Below are positions 34,354 to 45,110 of a DNA stretch of 64,000 nucleotides, one piece after another. The position numbers and the translations under genes were made by a program. The notes under the pieces were generated by a model. It had not been told where the DNA came from. It made no database searches and was given only the letters and a program-made list of their open reading frames with translations. The stretch comes from Brachypodium distachyon. Lineage: Eukaryota; Streptophyta; Magnoliopsida; Poales; Poaceae. Every line of letters begins with the position of its first letter. The first letter of the stretch is position 1. The stretch is from the NCBI RefSeq assembly GCF_000005505.3, contig NC_016131.3, positions 41,808,855 to 41,872,854 of the forward strand, read 5' to 3'.

Positions 34354-35438
34354 GAGTTAAATGCACTGGAAGCATTCATGAATGGAAGTCCTAAAAGTAT
34401 TGGTGTGGTGTCATCTAAGTCCTAAGAGCATCTTCAGCAGGACCCCTAAACAGGACTCCTACTAATTTTTTAGGGGCTGGAGTAAAAAAAAATGCCTTCA
34501 GCAGGCCCCTATACAAGCCCCTACTTTAGGAAGTCCCCTTGATTTCACCTCTTGGCCCTCGTTCTTGAGGGCTCCCGAGGGAATCCCCCATCGATCTCCT
34601 CTCTCCTCTCCCTCTGTCTCTCGACTGCCGCCCCACACCTCGTCGCCGGCCGCCCCGTGCCTCGCCGCCGACCCTCGCGCTACTCCCCTCAGCATCTCCC
34701 TCTCCGCGCCAGCCCTCTGCTGGCCGCTCCGCCTCCGTCGCCTCTTCTCCTCGGGCCGCTCCGCCTCGGCCTCGCTGGCGGTCCTCCGCTGTCGCCTCGG
34801 TCGCCGTGTCGCGGCACGCCCCTGCTGTCCCTGCCTACGCGCTCCGCCACCGCAGCCCCGTGCCGCCGATGCCGCACCCGTGCCCGTGCGGCTTCTCCTC
34901 CTCGGCGCTATGGCCTCCCCCGCCCTGACACCCTCCGCTCGCCTCTGCCCACGCCGGCGCTCCAGCCCGTCCTGTCGTCCCGTGCAGTGCGATGGCGCAT
35001 CCCCATGACAACCACAGGAGGATGTAGGCCGCCGCTCTGTTCGTCTGCGTGTTGAAGAAGGGTCGGGGAAGAAAGGGAAATAAAATAAAATAAATAAAAT
35101 AAAAGACAAGTCTTTGACAAGTGGGTCCCATATGTCATAAAGAATATAGGGGTTGTGAATTAGGGGCCACTGCTAAAGATGTTAATATTTTTTTGGACCC
35201 TAAAATTTGAGAAGAGCCTCTTAAGGCTGTTTAGGAGCCTTGTTTTAGGGGCTCCTGTTGAAGATGCTCTAAGAGTTAAATGCACGGGACATGTGGGCAG
35301 GTCAGACCTGCTCCGACGTGCTTAGGACCGTCGGTGGCATATTTAAAGCACTTTTAGGACCCAAAACTACATTTTCATACTATTAGTACCTAAATGACAC
35401 CACGGAAATAATTTTAAGACCTCCAGTGCATTTAACTC
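34354..35438. mobile_element. Mutator-like element with 9-bp target duplication
   Basis: Terminal inverted repeats GAGTTAAATGCACTGGA (left) and TCCAGTGCATTTAACTC (right) extend inward through AAGTCCTAAAA / TTTTAGGACC and GGTGTGGTGTCAT / ATGACACCACGG. They are flanked by perfect 9-bp direct repeats TTTTTGAAA (34345-34353 and 35439-35447), the signature of Mutator-superfamily insertion. No transposase is encoded. Most of its length is a nested Harbinger-type element. Confidence 0.8.
34426..35269. mobile_element. PIF/Harbinger-type element nested in the Mutator-like element
   Basis: Ends GAGCATCTTCAGCAGGACCC (left) and GGGGCTCCTGTTGAAGATGCTC (right) pair, with TAA target duplications at 34423-34425 and 35270-35272. 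The middle (34580-35040) is GC-rich with low-complexity Pro/Arg/Ser frames on both strands, perhaps captured genomic DNA, but no transposase or recognisable protein. Confidence 0.7.
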
Positions 35439-35447
35439 TTTTTGAAA

Positions 35448-36992
35448 AGGTGAGTTGAGCCGGATCTCACTTACATACCTACTGCATTAGTTTTATTTTA
35501 CCGTTCTACTGCATTAGGTTAGTTTAGGTCCTGTTTGTTTGGACTTCTGCTTCAACTTTTGGTGCTTCTAGCTCTCTAAAATCATTTCTCCCGTCTACAT
35601 ATGAAGCTAAAAAGCACATCCGGAGGTGCTTCCCGCAGAACATGAAGTTGAAAAGCACGTCGGGAGGTGCTTCCCTCCAGAAGCTGCAGGAAGCACCTCC
35701 GAACGTGCTTTTCAGTTTCATGTGTGAACGAGAGAAGTGTTTTTTAGAGAGCATTACTGTAGTTTAATTTTTTATTTATTTTCCGCAAAGAAAAAAGCAT
35801 TACTGTAGTTTAATTTTTTATAAGAACTCCGTGCTCCATTAGTTTTTTTTTAGAATACCGTGCTCCATCAGTTGGATCGACCGACACTACGAAGGAAAAA
35901 AGAAACGAGCCCGAGAAATTTTGGAACGCATTCCCATGGGCCGACAATGGATAGGACTGTATGGGCTCGCGATCAGGAAGCCTGGGTTGTTTTAGGCTCA
36001 CCTTTTTTCTCACGCGGGAGAGAATTAATGGGCAGATGCTGTAAGGGGTTGGTCCAGTGAGTTGATTTGGGCTTACTTATAGGCTTATACTCCACAGCCT
36101 GTTTGAGCAGTGCATATAGAAGCTCATCTCCTTGTCTGAGCACGTTCCGTGATTGTTTCCCCTTTGGGCTGGCCCAGTTTAGTGGTGATTTGAGTTTTTT
36201 TTTTGGTGTTTTTCTCTTCTCGACAGGAGGGGTGAGATTCCTCTCTCTCTCAAAAAAAAAAAGACGGGAGGGTTGAGATTTTAAATTTAAAATTTTAAAA
36301 GTTATTAATACAGTAGCTCTTAAACGAGTATAGCGATCTGTTTGAATCCCCGTGTCTTTTCCGTGACGAGGTACGGAGTATTTAAAACATGTTTAACGGA
36401 AAAGACGGAATACACGTACTCCATGTGTTCACCCCTACGCCTGCATAATGCTGCAGCCGAGTGAGCCGACCATATCTCATCCGAAAACATGGATACTGAC
36501 GGAAGCAGGGTGTATCCGCTGGTATAATCGTATTGCAGGCGCTGCCGCGTGGAATACGGATCGGGTCTGACAAAAAACTATCCCACGCAGGTCGAGCTGG
36601 AGTAATTTGACAAATTCCACACCAACCTGCAGCTGCACGGTGCACACAGCTGTCGAGAGGCATCGTGAACAAAGTCAACTAGGTCCTCGAAGACTGGGAA
36701 TGAAATCTGACATTTTGGGCGTGGAGCAGCTAGCTGCGGGGGATGCACTACTGCACTGGCACCGACGGTGGCCAAGGAGTGCTTCACAAGTGTCCCTGAA
36801 TACGGACACGCCATCGCTAACCCTTTGCAGGATTAGCGGAGCAGTGTCAGAAGATCACATGCCCTGGTTGTGTTATTTCTGGGAGGGCGCGATTAATAAG
36901 TGCCCTAATTAATCGCTAACCCGAGCTCTATGCGCAACATGTAAGCACGTACGGACACGCATTTAATGCGTGTTCACTCGATCAGGCTAGGC
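35448..36992. other. Intergenic sequence with a strong hairpin, upstream of plantacyanin
   Basis: At 35641-35674 and 35689-35722 two 34-nt arms (CATGAAGTTGAAAAGCACGT ... and its mirror ... TTTTCAGTTTCATG) form a hairpin with few mismatches. A third, direct copy lies at about 35602-35633 (ATGAAGCTAAAAAGCAC). These look like the interior of a MITE. The rest has no supported gene. Confidence 0.55.
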
Positions 36993-36999
36993 TATAAAG
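36993..36999 (+). promoter_or_regulatory. Probable TATA box of the plantacyanin gene
   Basis: TATAAAG in the context GGCTATAAAGACC lies 115-121 bp upstream of the start codon, suggesting a leader of about 85-90 nt. Confidence 0.6.
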
Positions 37000-37113
37000 A
37001 CCACATGACCAGAACTCGATCACCCAACCTGCAAGCAGCCAAAACCAAGCATCTAAATCAAAATAGCCTGTCTAGATCTAGTTCATTTCAGCTGGTCTGA
37101 AGAGATTGCAGCA

Positions 37114-37598
37114 ATGGCGGCTCAGGGAAGAGGCAGTGCAAGTACAACCGCCAGCGCGCTCGTCGCCGGCGCCGTGCTACTGTGCCTGCTCCTGCCAACA
37201 GCAATGGCGAAAACGTACATGGTCGGCGACGGCGCCGGCTGGACTAAGAACCTCGAGTCCACCTGGCTGCCCGGGAAGACCTTCTACGCCGGGGACGTCT
37301 TCGGTAAGTAGCCTTTCATCGTCTTCGCCCGCCGTTTGTTGCATTCGTTCCATTGGGTACATATAGTGAATAATGTGTGCAAAATACAGTGTTCAAGTAC
37401 GACAAGGAGAAGCACGACGTGACGGTGGTGGGCGGCAAAGGGTACGCGCGGTGCAAGGCGCCGAGGAACAGCACCCACAGCTGGGTGATGCGCACGGGGA
37501 ACGACCAGGTCACGCTGCGCAGGGGCAGCAACTTCTTCATCTGCGGGCAGCCCGACCACTGCGCCAAAAACATGAAGCTCGCCGTCAAGGCCTTGTGA
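37114..37598 (+). CDS. Plantacyanin / basic blue copper protein, 132 aa
   Basis: Phytocyanins are small extracellular blue copper proteins; plantacyanins have been linked to pollen-tube guidance and reproductive development. Two exons, 37114-37303 and 37390-37598, joined within a Val codon across an 86-nt intron. The signal peptide covers about 32 residues (hydrophobic ALVAGAVLLCLLLPTAMA, cleavage before KTYMVGD). The mature domain starts YMVGDGAGW and includes KTFYAGDVFVFKYD. Copper ligands expected for the family are visible: His in KEKHDV, then Cys, His and Met spaced 5 and 5 in CGQPDHCAKNM. The bridging disulfide cysteines are in GYARC and DHC. No proline-rich tail or GPI signal follows, which fits plantacyanin rather than uclacyanin or stellacyanin. 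Confidence 0.94.
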
Positions 37599-37948
37599 TA
37601 TCGATCGATCCATGATCCACGCGCGCGTGCACCTATTATAGATCGAGTCAATGCAGAGGCCGGCGGGCGTATATTATCATACCATCGATCGATGCCTATA
37701 TGGTGGTGCGCTCGTCGTTGACTGCTCGTGTGCCTTGTTGTGTTCTCTTTTAAATGTTTTCTGTTATGAGTCGTTTCACATTTTGTAGTGACCTGCGCAT
37801 ATCAATCATGTTATCATCGAGTAAAACTTGATGTTTTAGTTCTCTACGGTATTATCTGAGGTACCCGTCGGGGTGTGATGGTTCGCAAGAGGTTACATTT
37901 TTTATCGGTCACGATTCATTTGGCAAAGCGACGACCATAATAATAGCA
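37599..37948. other. 3' flank of plantacyanin
   Basis: Untranslated tail and intergenic DNA with ATCGATCGAT-type short repeats; nothing further was recognised. Confidence 0.45.
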
Positions 37949-38040
37949 CTCACTCTGATCCATAAAAAGTGTCGCCCATTGTACTAAGTTAGTACAAATT
38001 TTGTACTAACTGGGCGACACTTTTTATGAATTGAAGGAAG
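37949..38040. mobile_element. Stowaway-type MITE
   Basis: A 92-bp hairpin running from TGATCCATAAAAAGTGTCGCCC to GGGCGACACTTTTTATGAATT with a central TAGTACAAATTTTGTACTA palindrome; the ends have diverged from the CTCCCTCC consensus. Confidence 0.75.
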
Positions 38041-38051
38041 TACAAGTTGAC

Positions 38052-38271
38052 TAAATGAACTATCATTCTAGCCCGTGATCAAGGGGGTCTCCTGTAGAAA
38101 ATATTGAGGTAGAAAACAAAAGATGTCTACTAAGAAAGTGGTTCATAAAACTTTTGGAAGGGGAAGGTGTATGACGGGAGCTGCTGCACAACAAATACCT
38201 TCACTCTAAGACATCATTTCAGGTTGAGAGCAGGCCCACGCATTCTTCTTTCTGGAAGTGGCTTATGAGAA
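38052..38271 (+). mobile_element. LINE ORF2 fragment
   Basis: The plus strand encodes KWFIKLLEGEGV, then (after a stop) RELLHNKYLHSKTSFQVE and SSFWKWLMRI, the segment between reverse transcriptase and zf-RVT in L1-type LINEs. It is about 70 residues long, with an in-frame TGA, and ends abruptly at a Helitron-like junction. Confidence 0.7.
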
Positions 38272-38443
38272 TCACTATATTGTTCTGTACACCATTTTGT
38301 TACATATTTCTTAGGTCTTAATTTTTAAAATGTAAAATAAGAACACTTTTACATCTTTTTCCATTAGTTTTAGTCAATTTTAAGCATTTGTTTTATACAT
38401 TTGCTTTAAAATGTTTCCGTTGCAACACGCGGGACATATCTAG
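38272..38443 (+). mobile_element. Very short Helitron-like element
   Basis: LINE homology stops at 38271. The following 172 bp start TCACTATATTG after host A and end CCGTTGCAACACGCGGG ... CTAG before host T, matching the A^T insertion rule and the 3' motif of grass Helitrons. The 3' hairpin is only about four base pairs, so the call is tentative. Confidence 0.4.
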
Positions 38444-39861
38444 TAGAAATAAATTTGAATGCTGGCTAAAGATAGATTAGATTAAAAAATTATTATTATA
38501 TTAGTTGCGCTTGCTAGTAATTTTATCTCAATTTTTAGTAGCAAACATCATCACTATAGTAATCATTAGCATATTTAATTGTTTTCATCATAAGGAGGTG
38601 AGATTTCTTTTTGCAATAGAAGTGGGTGGGGAGGCGACGGAGTACCACCACCAGTTGGTTCTTTTATAAGAGTACGTTAGGTTTCTGGCATGCTTGTACA
38701 TTGACTTAGTATTGTGTAGCCCATCATCCCAGTTTGGTCCAGATCAGCAAAAAGGTAAGTGTAGTGTATAGACGAGAAGTATGACAGAACAAATGTTGAT
38801 CTCTTGGATTTCTACAGGTAGTTCATCTGTACCGCTTGTACGCACGATAGAATCGATAGATAATATGTCCACTGAAGAACGGAAAAAATGAAGGCAACAG
38901 AGCGTAAAGGGTTGTTTGCTTGCTCGGTTTTAATTTAAAATGGGTCATAAGGTGGGTCCCAACATATTGGATATACCTGAGCAAAATTTCCCACAAGCCA
39001 CAATATACTTTATAATACAATACGGAATATAAACATTGTGGGGGTGGGTCTTAAGCATTACATCACATATACTTTATAATACAATAGAATATATTAGTTT
39101 CTATCATCCAAAGAGATTGACGGATGGGCCCTCATCTTAAAACTCAACATAGGTTTTAAGCATTGTACGATTTTCAGTTTGCAATAGCATATATGATGGG
39201 CCGCTTTAAGGTCTGTTTGGAAAATAAACATGAATACGCCCAAGAGAGAGGAAAGAAAACAATTATTTTACCCTTATGGCCACGTCTTAGCACTACGGGT
39301 GGGCTATAGCCTATAAACTACTATCCACTTTCAGTTTTCTCCCAATGCTTAAGATCCACTCTAGGGATTCATATGGGAGGCTTAAGACGCAGTTTTTGTA
39401 ACACTGGAGACGCCCTTTGGCCTGGCTGGGGCGATGCACTTGTTTGGCTGCATGTTTTTGGTGGATCTGGCCGGCTGTGCTGAGATTTGGCCTGCATGTT
39501 TTGGTTTACCGCGTTAGAGTGGATGTGATGACTTGATGCGACACACTGGTTGGTTGGTTGCATTTGATAAACAAGTTTGGTTGGTTGCGCACCCTCTTTC
39601 GTCAGTGGTGTGCGTTTTACCACTACCCACCACCTGAAGAAGGTAATCATCTCGTCTTACTTCCTATCGAGCAAGCAACTGGGGCTATATATGTCCTGAT
39701 GAATGTTACTCCGTATCATATTTGGCTAAGCGGATAATTCAGCAACCAATTTTTTCAAATGCTATAGAATTTACCAGTACTTCACCTTTTATCGGCGACA
39801 TGAAAAGCAAATCATCCGCTGTATCAGAAAGTTTGAGAAGGTACCACTTCGCTCCATATGA
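38444..39861. other. Unassigned intergenic sequence
   Basis: AT-rich. Two copies of a 20-nt stretch CATATACTTTATAATACAAT lie near 39002 (one mismatch) and 39065. No gene is supported. Confidence 0.4.
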
Positions 39862-40252
39862 ATCACCCTTCAATCTCCATATGAAGTGATACATTGGTTT
39901 GCTTTCAAATTACACTGCGATAACATAAGAGCACACAGTCAGCATCAATATGCAGAAAACATTCTTACTCGTATCTGATTAAATGTTTAAGTTTTAGCCT
40001 TGTAAAGAGAAAATACAATTGTCACAACTTTACCAACATTATCACCCTTCACTTTCAATATGAAGTGATACGGTGGCTCGGCAGGCTCGCTTTCAAACTA
40101 AATGATGTTACAATTCAATAATAGAAGACTGTGAAGTTAGCAACTCAGCATTACTATGCAGAAAGCATTCTTACTCCTATCTGATTAAATGTTTGGGTTT
40201 TAGACCTGTAGAGAGAAACAACAACTGTCACACCTTTACCAAGATTATCACC
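39862..40252 (+). repeat. Tandem duplication upstream of the PLAC8 pair
   Basis: Two units of about 178 and 207 bp start at 39862 and 40040 with ATCACCCTTCA, then share ATATGAAGTGATAC, GCTTTCAAA, ATGCAGAAA, CATTCTTACTC, TATCTGATTAAATGTTT and TTTACCAA; a third copy begins at 40247 with ATCACC and then diverges. It is noncoding. Confidence 0.75.
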
Positions 40253-40642
40253 AGGCATGATTAACGTTTTTTGCATCGAGGTCGGCATGGCGAACGGTCT
40301 ATTATCTATTTATTATCTGGCCAGCACAATAAATAAGGGGAAATAACAGAAGTCACAGAAAGTTACCGACAAAACTGGAGTTTCCAGAAAGCTGCCATAT
40401 GTTGATTGGGCATGGAATTTTCAGAAAGAACGATACAAAGCAGAATATGTCAATCTAGCGTGGTATTCTTCGAAGGACCGATTCAAAGCCAAACCTATAA
40501 AACAAAAAATGAACATAGAACATTCAGTCAAGTTCCAAGAGAAAGCCCATAAAACAACAAAAAATGCTGCACTGTAGTTCGTTGTCAGAGAACTTGACTC
40601 TGTCATATCTTCTTAATTGATACTGTAGTATCATTACTAGTA

Positions 40643-40650
40643 TATAAATA
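40643..40650 (+). promoter_or_regulatory. Probable TATA box of the first PLAC8 gene
   Basis: TATAAATA in the context TAGTATATAAATATG lies 105-112 bp upstream of the start codon; the second gene has the same octamer at the equivalent place. Confidence 0.55.
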
Positions 40651-40754
40651 TGAACGACATCAAAGATTTCTCACGAGGGCAGACATACTAACACACCATC
40701 TATTCCCATACTCCATTGATCACAAATTCAGAGACTACCAACTAACTAGCACCA

Positions 40755-41442
40755 TGGTTGGGGAGTGGTCAGTTGGGCTTTTCGACTGCTTTGGTGATTT
40801 TGGCACCTGTATGCAGAGCTAGCTTTTCTGTTCTTCTTGCACCTCTTAAGGATGGGATTCATAAGGGAAAAAGAAAAAGAAAACCTCATGTCTTATGTTT
40901 GATTGTCTTTCCTATCCTTTCAGGTTGCTTAACTTTCTGGTGCCCCTGCGTTACCTTTGGTCGCATTGCCGAGATTGTGGACAAAGGCTCCACATGTAGG
41001 TGTCTCATTTATCAATTTGTGTTTGGATAAAGTAATAAAATCATCTACCTTTTTGGCTGACTCCCCTTGTTCCCAGCATGTTGCATGAACGGGACCCTGT
41101 ATGTTTGCTTAGGAACCATAGGCTTCCATTGGTTGTACTCTTGTACCAAGCGCTCCGCAATGCGGTCACAATACAATCTGCAAGAGTCACCCTGCATGGA
41201 CTGCTGTGTGCACTTATGCTGTGAGAGTTGCGCTCTATGCCAAGAGTATAAGGAGCTGGAAACTCGTGGCTTCAACATGGCCAAAGGTCTCTCTACTTTT
41301 CACTTAAAGAGTGCACACAGAAAAGCTATTATGATAAAATCATACTCTGCATCATTCATTTGCAGGATGGGAAGGAAGCAACAAGATGGTGGGGTGTGTG
41401 CAAGGCATGAAAGCACCAGGAAAGCAAGGGATGTGCTTCTAG
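40755..41442 (+). CDS. PLAC8-domain protein (CNR/PCR type), copy 1, 137 aa
   Basis: PLAC8 proteins of plants (cell number regulator, fw2.2-like, plant cadmium resistance) are small cysteine-rich membrane proteins affecting organ size or metal transport. Four exons: 40755-40809, 40924-40995, 41077-41286, 41366-41442, all GT-AG with matching phases. The family signature [19 protein letters not shown] follows a short N-terminus ([18 protein letters not shown]). A single hydrophobic segment [14 protein letters not shown] and the second cysteine cluster [19 protein letters not shown] follow. It is tandem to copy 2 (about 1.5 kb downstream). Relative to copy 2, two bases are missing after ATG near 41433, so the last residues are replaced and the tail ends GMCF. 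Confidence 0.9.
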
Positions 41443-42866
41443 AATATGCATAATTCCATAATTTGATGGTTTATGATGAGGACATAACTCCCCTAAATGG
41501 CTTTCTGTTCATTTTCATCTCGCAATGTTCTCCAACATCCAAAAGTAAAGTAAAGCCCGGCTTATATGCCTTGCCCTGTTTGGTAATCTAGTTGATAAAT
41601 CTCCTTTTATGTATCATTGGGTTTTGTTTAATTTTATTTACTTCTGTTTATGTTCTAACATAGGCAGCATATACTATGTGCTTCGTCATTTTACAGGTAT
41701 TAAACGGTGGTAAATTGTACTGAAATTTAGGGACCTGTAACATGAAATGTACCTCTATTCGTAACGCTATTGAGTCTCCGACCAAGTACTAACTGATAAA
41801 CTGGCAAAAGAAGTACTTAAGATGGATATCTACTGTGTATGCGTAAAATGATTGACTAAAATGCTTTTATAATAAAATGGCTATTAAAAGAACATAAATT
41901 GTAAAAAGTTCTGCTATCTATACAAACTCATAAAAACTAAAAATGCTGAAAAGAGAATGTTACGCCATAGCAAACATTACTCTAAGAAATATATAACCAC
42001 AGGTAAAAGATTAAAATCAAACCAGAATATGGATCATGTGGTCTGTCATGCATGCATATCATCCTTGTACATCAACATCGCTGCAGCCTATTAGTCCTGT
42101 AGACAGTTTAGACCAGATCAGGTTTTTTTTTTTGGCTCAAAGCATGCAAAAGCATTTCTGGCATACAAAGAACGGTACATCTCAGTGTATAGGCAGGGCA
42201 ACTTAACAAAACTATGTAACATTCATTAATATCTTAGCCATAAGTAGGTGAGATCATCTGCGCAGTATACATAGCAGAGCCAGATAATGCCCCCCATGAA
42301 GAACAAAAAGATAAGGCAAACGGCCAACAGAAGCACCTAATTGAAGATAATTAATAAATTCGAAAACAGCTATGGAAAAACTGGGGCATCTACTAAGGAT
42401 ATAGTACGAGCTCGATCAAGGAAATTTCCAGAGCAGCAGATCCTATCCAACTCGAATTTACATTGAAAAGTCTCCCCAAAAAACCTTGGAAAGAACTGCA
42501 ATGAAATTTCTCATCACTTCAATCCAGGGTCGCATGACTCATGACCTAATATCGCTCATTGTCGCTTGCGAATTGGGATCAACATGGTGAACAGCTTTTT
42601 TTTTAATCCAGACAACAACTGGAAGCTCCAAGGTGATGCCATATGCCGATTCACCATAAGATTTTCCGAAGGAACAATCTGGCAGAAAAAGACAATTGAA
42701 TATGATATGCTTGGAAGGACTAGTGAAAAGCGAAACCTGTAAACACAATATTAACATACAACGTTAAGTACAAGAAGCAAGAGAAAGCTCACAAAACAAC
42801 AACAAAATTCTGCACAGGAATCTACTTTCGGGTATAGTTGTGAAAAAGGGCAAGTCATTATAACTT
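41443..42866. other. Spacer between the two PLAC8 genes
   Basis: The distal part (about 42600-42830) resembles the region upstream of copy 1 (about 40420-40590), with shared CGAAGGA, AACATA, CAAGAGAAAGC and AAAACAACAA, so the gene duplication included promoter DNA. No additional gene was recognised. Confidence 0.55.
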
Positions 42867-42874
42867 TATAAATA
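42867..42874 (+). promoter_or_regulatory. Probable TATA box of the second PLAC8 gene
   Basis: TATAAATA in the context CTTTATAAATACC lies 78-85 bp upstream of the start codon. Confidence 0.55.
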
Positions 42875-42951
42875 CCAAAGGGATCAAGAAACTCAGGCAC
42901 CAGACTCTGCACTTCTGCAGATCACAATCTACCTAACAAGCGAACAACATA

Positions 42952-43653
42952 ATGGGGAAGTGGTCAGTTGGGCTTTATGACTGCTTTGGAGATCTTGGCA
43001 CCTGTATGAAGAGCTATCTTTTATGTTCTTCTTGCACATCTTGTGCAGGGACGTTTATAAGAATGTATGCCAATTACATTATTGCATAGTGTTTCATTAC
43101 ATTGCCAACTTTGCAGGTTGTTTGACTTGCTGGTGCCCCTGCATTACATTTGGTCGCATTGCTGAGATTGTGGACCGAGGCTCAGCATGTATGTGCTTCA
43201 CTTATTTGCGCTTTGGTTCAAGCATAAAAATCACCCATCTTGTAGGTTGACTCTCCTTGTTTGCAGCATGCTGCATGCACGGGACCATGTATGTGTTGCT
43301 GGGGTCCATAGGCTGCAACTGGTTGTATTCTTGTACCAAACGCTCCTCAATGCAGGCACAAAATAACTTTCAAGAATCACGCTTCATGGACTGCTGCATT
43401 CACTTCTGCTGTGAGACTTGCGCGTTGTGCCAAGAGTACAAGGAGCTTGAAAATCGCGGCTTCAATATGTCCAAAGGTATCTCTCCTTGCTGAAAGAAAA
43501 AATAGACCCCAAAAATGGATGTTCAAAAGACATGTCCTCATGACTAAATCATGTTACATCACATTAACAGGATGGGAAGGGAACAACAAGATGGTGGTAG
43601 GCATGGCAGCACCCGAAAAGCAAGGAATGGATGCTCTTTTAGACCATGTTTAA
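42952..43653 (+). CDS. PLAC8-domain protein (CNR/PCR type), copy 2, 138 aa
   Basis: Tandem paralogue of the preceding gene with the same four-exon plan: 42952-43003, 43117-43188, 43267-43476, 43571-43653. Exons 2 and 3 are exactly the same lengths (72 and 210 nt) in both copies. Signature [19 protein letters not shown], hydrophobic segment [14 protein letters not shown], and second cysteine cluster [19 protein letters not shown]. The C-terminus GMDALLDHV appears to be the ancestral reading. Function is inferred from the family only; substrate and localisation cannot be read from the sequence. Confidence 0.91.
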
Positions 43654-44589
43654 ATCAAGAACTTGATGGTTGCGAGCCCATGATGGTTGACACTTCTCTT
43701 TAATGGCTTTCTGTTAATCTTCAATTCCCAATCTTCTGAAGCCATCCAAGACAAAAATAAAGTCAGGGCTATATCCTTGCCACTTTGGTTCTCAAGTTGT
43801 TTAAGCTCATTCTATGTATCCTTATCTATCGATTTAATTACTTCACTTTTGTTTTCATACAATATCTATTTATGTAATTTGATACTCAATGAGCAGGCTG
43901 TAATTGGATTTGTATACCCACCGTAATGTACTGCTCAATTTGTAATGATGATTTGCTAGCCTGCTATTCAGTGCCAAACTGGCATATGCAAATAATTGCT
44001 TACTTAAGGACAGCGCATCATCTCAGCATAATTTAAATGATCGAAATAAAAGATGTTATTTCAGCAGAATGACTAGACAAGACAAGCACAACCTTCTGAA
44101 AGTTCTGCCATCATAACAGAAATGCCTAAATGAAAACAAGAGAGAGAGTTCAACTATAACAAATTGTCAAATTGTCCTACAGAACATAAAAAACATAAGA
44201 TACGGATTAATCAAGGAAACTTGTACCTTAAATCATGCTCATCAAAGTTCCATTTCTTGGACTGACGATATTTGCTTTACAAAATACACTCCACAAGAAG
44301 GCTACAATTCTATTGTCAGAGATCAAGCAATATCGTGATCCTCATTTGCAGTTATTCAATTGCACATTCTCGTAAGCAACATTTGCTCCTCGGGGGTATA
44401 GTTCTTTGTGGTCATACAACACCAGTCTGCGTTATTATTTCAAATGCAAGCCATGTAGATCTTCCAATCCTTATCGCATGCATCATTAATTGATTTCATC
44501 AGTATGTTTGGTTCCATCAGTCTCCATCCTTACGTAGTTGCTCTTGTCTGTTTAACTTACGATAGTGAATGTAACTGTTGAACAGAGCG
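43654..44589. other. 3' flank of the PLAC8 pair, unassigned
   Basis: AT-rich sequence; no exon or repeat was recognised. Confidence 0.4.
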
Positions 44590-45110
44590 TCGATGCCTGA
44601 CAGATGGGAAGACGCGGAGGTGGTAGTCGTCCGGGAGGCCGAGCGGGCCGCGTGGCGCGGCAAGATTGGAGACCTGGAGGCGGCGTCCGCGGGCGATCCC
44701 TGACTTCCCTCCTTTACGTATACGTTAGAGGAGGCAGTTGACCATGGCCGTCTCGGACGCAGCGACGGCGGTCTCGTCGGCGTCGACGAGCTCCGCCATC
44801 CTCTTGGTGAAGCCGATTAGCCGAAGCAGGAGGGGTTCTTGCGGAGCTAGTTGGCGGCGCGGCCGGGGGCGGAGCGGGATAGGAAGCAGAAGAGGAGGCG
44901 CTTGATTTGGTTGTAAAACGACTCAGTGCCGGTTGCCTCCTCCAGTCAGAAGGATCCGTCGAGGAGAGGAGTGGACCATCGGGCCATGCCGCCCTTCAGC
45001 AGCGGCGGGCGGCGGCGGTGGCTGGCGTTGGCGTGCGTGGAGAAGTCAGAAGTGACGAAGAGGAGCCGCAATCGGGCTTGTTTTGTTCATGGGCTGGCGA
45101 TTTCGTTTTG
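44590..45110 (-). pseudogene. GC-rich gene remnant, unidentified
   Basis: The block has coding-like composition. Read on minus, a stretch near 44815-44730 gives RLIGFTKRMAELVDADETAV followed by AASETAMVNC, bounded by stops. It could be an exon of a lost gene, but I do not recognise the family, and plus-strand frames through the same region are also open. Confidence 0.3.

Noticed and set aside
40755..41453. A longer first PLAC8 protein ending DVLLEYA
   Set aside because: That ending is in a different frame after the 2-nt deletion; spliced exons in the correct phase end at the TAG at 41440-41442.
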